A stretch of DNA of 64,000 nt from JAJDYQ01 sp942491945 (lineage in GTDB: Bacteria > Pseudomonadota > Gammaproteobacteria > JAJDYQ01). A program made the position numbers and the translations under genes. The stretch is taken from assembly GCA_942491945.1 (NCBI GenBank), contig CALODD010000035.1:1-64000 (forward strand), given 5' to 3'. Positions 61,051 to 64,000 of this stretch are shown here, piece by piece (position 1 is the stretch's first letter; the number at the start of each line of letters is the position of its first letter). The notes beneath the pieces are model-generated. The model saw only the letters and a program-made list of their open reading frames with translations, had not been told where the DNA came from and did not search any database.

Positions 61051-61632
61051 ATGACTGAATACGCCCTCATATTACTCAGCACCGTGCTGGTCAATAACTT
61101 CGTTCTAGTGAAGTTTCTTGGCCTGTGTCCATTCATGGGTGTTTCCAGACAGCTGGAATCCGCCATGGGCATGGCTGCGGCCACGACTTTCGTCCTGACA
61201 TTATCTTCGACACTCAGCTATCTGGTGGACTCTTTCCTGCTAGCCCCATTTGAGCTGGAGTATTTACGCGTCATCAGCTTTATTCTGGTCATCGCCATTG
61301 TGGTTCAATTCACTGAAATTATGGTTCGGGCGACATCGCCCCTGCTACATCAGGTTCTGGGCATATATCTGCCATTGATTACAACCAACTGCGCCGTGCT
61401 AGGTGTCGCCCTATTAAACGTGCAGGAAGCACACGATCTGGTGGAATCGATTCTGTTTGGCTTTGGTGCCGCCCTGGGCTTTTCGTTGGTACTTATTTTA
61501 TTTGCCGCCATGCGCGAGAAAATGGCAGCAGCGGATATCCCTGTTCCGTTTCAGGGTGCATCTATCTCGCTGATCACCGCGGGCTTGATGTCACTGGCAT
61601 TTATGGGCTTTTCTGGCCTTATCCGGGTGTAA
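61051..61632 (+). CDS. rsxA: Electron transport complex subunit RsxA
   Basis: 193 residues, six membrane helices. NNFVLVKFLGLCPFMGVS and LPLITTNCAVLGVALL carry the conserved cysteines that hold an intramembrane Fe-S cluster. Rsx couples NADH oxidation and ferredoxin or SoxR reduction to ion movement. First gene of rsxABCD here; divergent from the RND gene. Confidence 0.96.
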   Translation: MTEYALILLSTVLVNNFVLVKFLGLCPFMGVSRQLESAMGMAAATTFVLTLSSTLSYLVDSFLLAPFELEYLRVISFILVIAIVVQFTEIMVRATSPLLHQVLGIYLPLITTNCAVLGVALLNVQEAHDLVESILFGFGAALGFSLVLILFAAMREKMAAADIPVPFQGASISLITAGLMSLAFMGFSGLIRV

Positions 61633-61635
61633 CCA

Positions 61636-62193
61636 GTGTTAGGAACTGTCGTTACATTTGCTCTGCTTGCGCTCGCCGCGGGCCTGCTGCTGGGCTATAT
61701 CTCGCAACGCTTCAAGGTAGACGGTGATCCTGTCGCCGATCGAATTGAATCATTGTTGCCACAGACACAATGCGGGCAGTGTGATTTTGCCGGCTGCCGC
61801 CCATACGCTGAGGCCATGGCTGCAGAAGAAGCCGAAATCAATCGCTGTGTACCGGGTGGTGAAGCCACTATCGCCGAACTGGCCGCGCTACTGGATAAAG
61901 AAGTCATCCCACTGGATGAAGAGCTCGGCGAAGAAAAACCACCAATGGTCGCTATTATTCGCGAGAATGAATGTATCGGCTGTACCAAGTGTATCCAGGC
62001 CTGCCCTGTCGACGCCATCCTGGGCTGCGCCAAACATATGCATACGGTGATTGAAGAAGAATGTACGGGCTGCGAGCTTTGCCTGCCGCCATGCCCGGTT
62101 GATTGTATCGATATGGTCGAAATACCCACGACACTGGAAAACTGGCACTGGCCACAGCCAAATAGCTCCATTAATGAAAGGAAGGCCTCATGA
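61636..62193 (+). CDS. rsxB: Electron transport complex subunit RsxB
   Basis: 185 residues from the GTG at 61636, 3 nt after rsxA. An N-terminal membrane helix, a 4Fe-4S domain QTQCGQCDFAGCRPYA, and two ferredoxin-type motifs CIGCTKCIQACP and CTGCELCLPPCP. It links RsxC to the membrane part. Its stop overlaps the rsxC start by 4 nt. Confidence 0.96.
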   Translation: MLGTVVTFALLALAAGLLLGYISQRFKVDGDPVADRIESLLPQTQCGQCDFAGCRPYAEAMAAEEAEINRCVPGGEATIAELAALLDKEVIPLDEELGEEKPPMVAIIRENECIGCTKCIQACPVDAILGCAKHMHTVIEEECTGCELCLPPCPVDCIDMVEIPTTLENWHWPQPNSSINERKAS

Positions 62194-63707
62194 AGCATCC
62201 AATGAGTGGCGGCCTGCCTTTACGCGGCTATAGAGCGATATCAACCGAACTACCGGTTGAACGTGCCCCGATCCCTAAAGAGTTAATCTTGCCGCTATCC
62301 CAGCATATCGGTACGACTTCTGAACCTGTGGTTGAAGTCGGAGAGACCGTATCTCGTGGTCAGTTAATTGCTGCCGCCAAAGGCTTTGTCAGCGCGAATC
62401 TGCATGCGCCAATCAATGCAGTCGTAACAGCGATTGAACAGCGGCCTATACCCCACCCCTCCGGCTTAACCGGCGAATGCATCATTCTGGCACCAACGGA
62501 CGATGCAAGCTGGGAAGACCCAGCTCCAAAACACATTCAGAAAGACGATATATCAAAATGCGAACCCGAAGCTATTCGTCAAAAAATTCGTGATGCTGGC
62601 ATTGTTGGTCTCGGCGGTGCGACCTTTCCGACGTCTGTCAAAATCAAAACCGGTATCGATAGTCATATCGAGACGCTCATCATTAACGGCTGCGAATGTG
62701 AGCCCTGGATTACCTGTGATGAAATGCTATTCCGTGAACGACCACAGCATGTCATTGGCGGCTCCTGCCTGATTCAGCAAGCCATTAATGCCGATGAACG
62801 AGTACTCGCTATCGAAGAAGAAGAATCCAAAGCGATTGAGCTACTGCGTAATTCGATTGTGGACTGCGGTATTCCCATGCATCTGGAAGTACTTCCAACT
62901 CGCTACCCTACCGGTAGTGAGAAACAGCTCATCAATATTGTCACCGATAAAGAAGTGCCAAGCGATGGTCTTCCTGCGGATATCGGTGTGGCGGTGTACA
63001 ACGCGGGGACGGCGGCGGCTATTTATCGCGCCGTTGTATTTGGTGAACCGTTAATTAGTCGATTTGTCACGATCTCCGGTCTTGGTATCAAACAACCACG
63101 TGTTCTGGAAGTTTTGATAGGCACTCCGATTTCGACCTTGCTGGAATTCTGCGGTGGACGTACAGATGACGCGAATGGACTAATCATGGGCGGCGCCATG
63201 ATGGGCCTGGGTCTGAGTTCAGATGCAGTGCCTGTGACCAAGGGAATGAATTCGGTACTCGTTACCACACCCACCATGATGAACGAACACCAGGGCGAGA
63301 TGCCCTGTATCCGCTGTGGCGAATGTGCACGTGTTTGCCCGATTCATCTAGCACCTCAACAGTTACTTAGCCTGATAAAAGCAGACAACCTGGAGCAGGC
63401 CCAACGCTGGAATCTGGAAGACTGTATTGAGTGCGGCTGTTGTAATGCGGTATGCCCAAGCCATATCCCGCTATCGAATTACTACCGATACGCCAAAGGC
63501 GAGATACGTACCCAGGGTAAGGCCAAGGTCAAAGCGCAACAGGCCAAGGCACGTTACGAATTCCGTAATGAGCGTATTGAAAGAGCCAAGCGCGAACGTG
63601 AAGAAAAGATGCGTAAGAAAAAGGAAGCCCTGCAGGCAAAAGCCGCTGCAGCTGCCAAGGCATCTGCTGATGCGGCACCAGCAACCGACGGAGAATCACA
63701 GTCATGA
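62190..63707 (+). CDS. rsxC: Electron transport complex subunit RsxC
   Basis: 505 residues. NADH/FMN-binding core (VGLGGATFPTSVK, NGCECEPWITCDE) and two 4Fe-4S motifs CIRCGECARVCP and CIECGCCNAVCP. The Ala/Lys/Glu coiled tail is short: E. coli RsxC has about 740 residues because of a long tail. The cut is natural, as the stop overlaps rsxD. It takes electrons from NADH. Confidence 0.94.
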   Translation: MKHPMSGGLPLRGYRAISTELPVERAPIPKELILPLSQHIGTTSEPVVEVGETVSRGQLIAAAKGFVSANLHAPINAVVTAIEQRPIPHPSGLTGECIILAPTDDASWEDPAPKHIQKDDISKCEPEAIRQKIRDAGIVGLGGATFPTSVKIKTGIDSHIETLIINGCECEPWITCDEMLFRERPQHVIGGSCLIQQAINADERVLAIEEEESKAIELLRNSIVDCGIPMHLEVLPTRYPTGSEKQLINIVTDKEVPSDGLPADIGVAVYNAGTAAAIYRAVVFGEPLISRFVTISGLGIKQPRVLEVLIGTPISTLLEFCGGRTDDANGLIMGGAMMGLGLSSDAVPVTKGMNSVLVTTPTMMNEHQGEMPCIRCGECARVCPIHLAPQQLLSLIKADNLEQAQRWNLEDCIECGCCNAVCPSHIPLSNYYRYAKGEIRTQGKAKVKAQQAKARYEFRNERIERAKREREEKMRKKKEALQAKAAAAAKASADAAPATDGESQS

Positions 63708-64000
63708 TGACACTTAAACATTCTCCAATTGCTGCACCTAATGCCGCCGTCTCCGCAACTATGCGAAGAGTGCTGCTAGCGCTATCACCGGGCATTGTCG
63801 TATATACCGGCTTCTTTGGCTGGGGTCTGCTGATACAAATCACCCTGGCGACAGTGACAGCACTGACATTTGAAGCCATCATGCTCAAGTTACGTGATCG
63901 CCCCATCGGTCTTCATCTAAGCGATTACAGCGCTATCGTGACTGCATGGTTACTCGCCATCTGCCTGCCGCCCTACCTGCCCTGGTGGATGACTGTACTT
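63704..64000 (+). CDS. rsxD: Electron transport complex subunit RsxD (3' truncated by window)
   Basis: First 99 codons only; the gene runs past the window end. Starts ATGATG, overlapping the rsxC stop. MRRVLLALSPGIVVYTGFFGWG and the second hydrophobic helix, then SDYSAIVTAWLLAICLPP, match RsxD/RnfD, the FMN-bearing integral subunit. Confidence 0.93.
   Translation, partial: MMTLKHSPIAAPNAAVSATMRRVLLALSPGIVVYTGFFGWGLLIQITLATVTALTFEAIMLKLRDRPIGLHLSDYSAIVTAWLLAICLPPYLPWWMTVL

Noticed and set aside
1..64000. CRISPR array, rRNA, tRNA or prophage
   Set aside because: No regularly spaced direct repeats with unique spacers, no cloverleaf or rRNA-like stretch and no phage structural genes were seen on reading; a dedicated tRNA scan was not possible.

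Overview
This window is a 64 kb chromosomal segment of a gammaproteobacterium with a moderate G+C content (by eye, mid to upper 40s). The evidence for that placement is the rsxABC(D) operon, the FimX-like type IV pilus regulator, the EpmA/EF-P/EpmB translation factor set, a synthetase-only RelA, the xseB-ispA-dxs cluster, YcgL, MurB, ParC/ParE and the rubrerythrin/Fe-S oxidoreductase/DUF3501 cluster. I cannot name the genus. I saw no rRNA, tRNA, CRISPR array or prophage.

Layout. 1-6.8 kb is a signalling block: the end of a Ser/Thr kinase fused to a cyclic-nucleotide-binding domain, a second kinase with a TPR tail, glyoxalase II, a HIT protein and a cNMP-binding/EAL phosphodiesterase. 6.8-11 kb holds YidD, an HD hydrolase, SufE, DAHP synthase and ATP sulfurylase with a clear terminator. 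11-16.9 kb has two DUF4124 proteins, a Trm112-like protein, a 5'-nucleotidase broken by an in-frame stop, and relA behind two very small membrane proteins. 17-24.7 kb is a minor-pilin cluster with two FimT/FimU-like, PilW, PilX, PilV and PilE-like pilins. There is no PilY1, and the PilV-like pilin carries an adhesin-like extension of more than 1,000 residues with three DUF11 repeats. 24.8-26.9 kb is recA divergent from a WYL regulator of the BrxR/CapW type, with three identical 10-bp motifs spaced exactly 18 bp apart between them. 26.9-36.9 kb is housekeeping: ThpR, PncC, Psd, a SulP transporter, EpmA/EF-P/EpmB, a FimX-like protein and a DUF1015 protein.

36.9-40.1 kb is the mobile region. An IS4-type transposase sits between long inverted-repeat arms of about 215 bp that also contain dRS3-like palindromes. 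An IS481-type element has inserted into the right arm. 40.1-49.3 kb carries parC, a Cds6-like-domain protein, murB, parE, a CNP1-like protein and the DUF3501/Fe-S/rubrerythrin operon. 49.6-53.6 kb is isoprenoid and folate synthesis (xseB-ispA-dxs-folE2). 53.6-58.4 kb has a retropepsin-like protease, a glutamine amidotransferase, YcgL, an A+T-rich orphan with a possible ADP-ribosyltransferase-like fold, Tag, PgpA and ThiL. 58.4-64 kb is an RND/MMPL transporter and the Rsx electron-transport operon, cut off by the window end in rsxD.

The strongest leads for something new are the recA/WYL intergenic operator array, which has no visible LexA box, and the PilY1-less pilin cluster with its giant pilin-adhesin. 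Four reading frames look damaged: a DUF3565 gene, the 5'-nucleotidase and both transposases. Raw reads should be checked before these are called pseudogenes.
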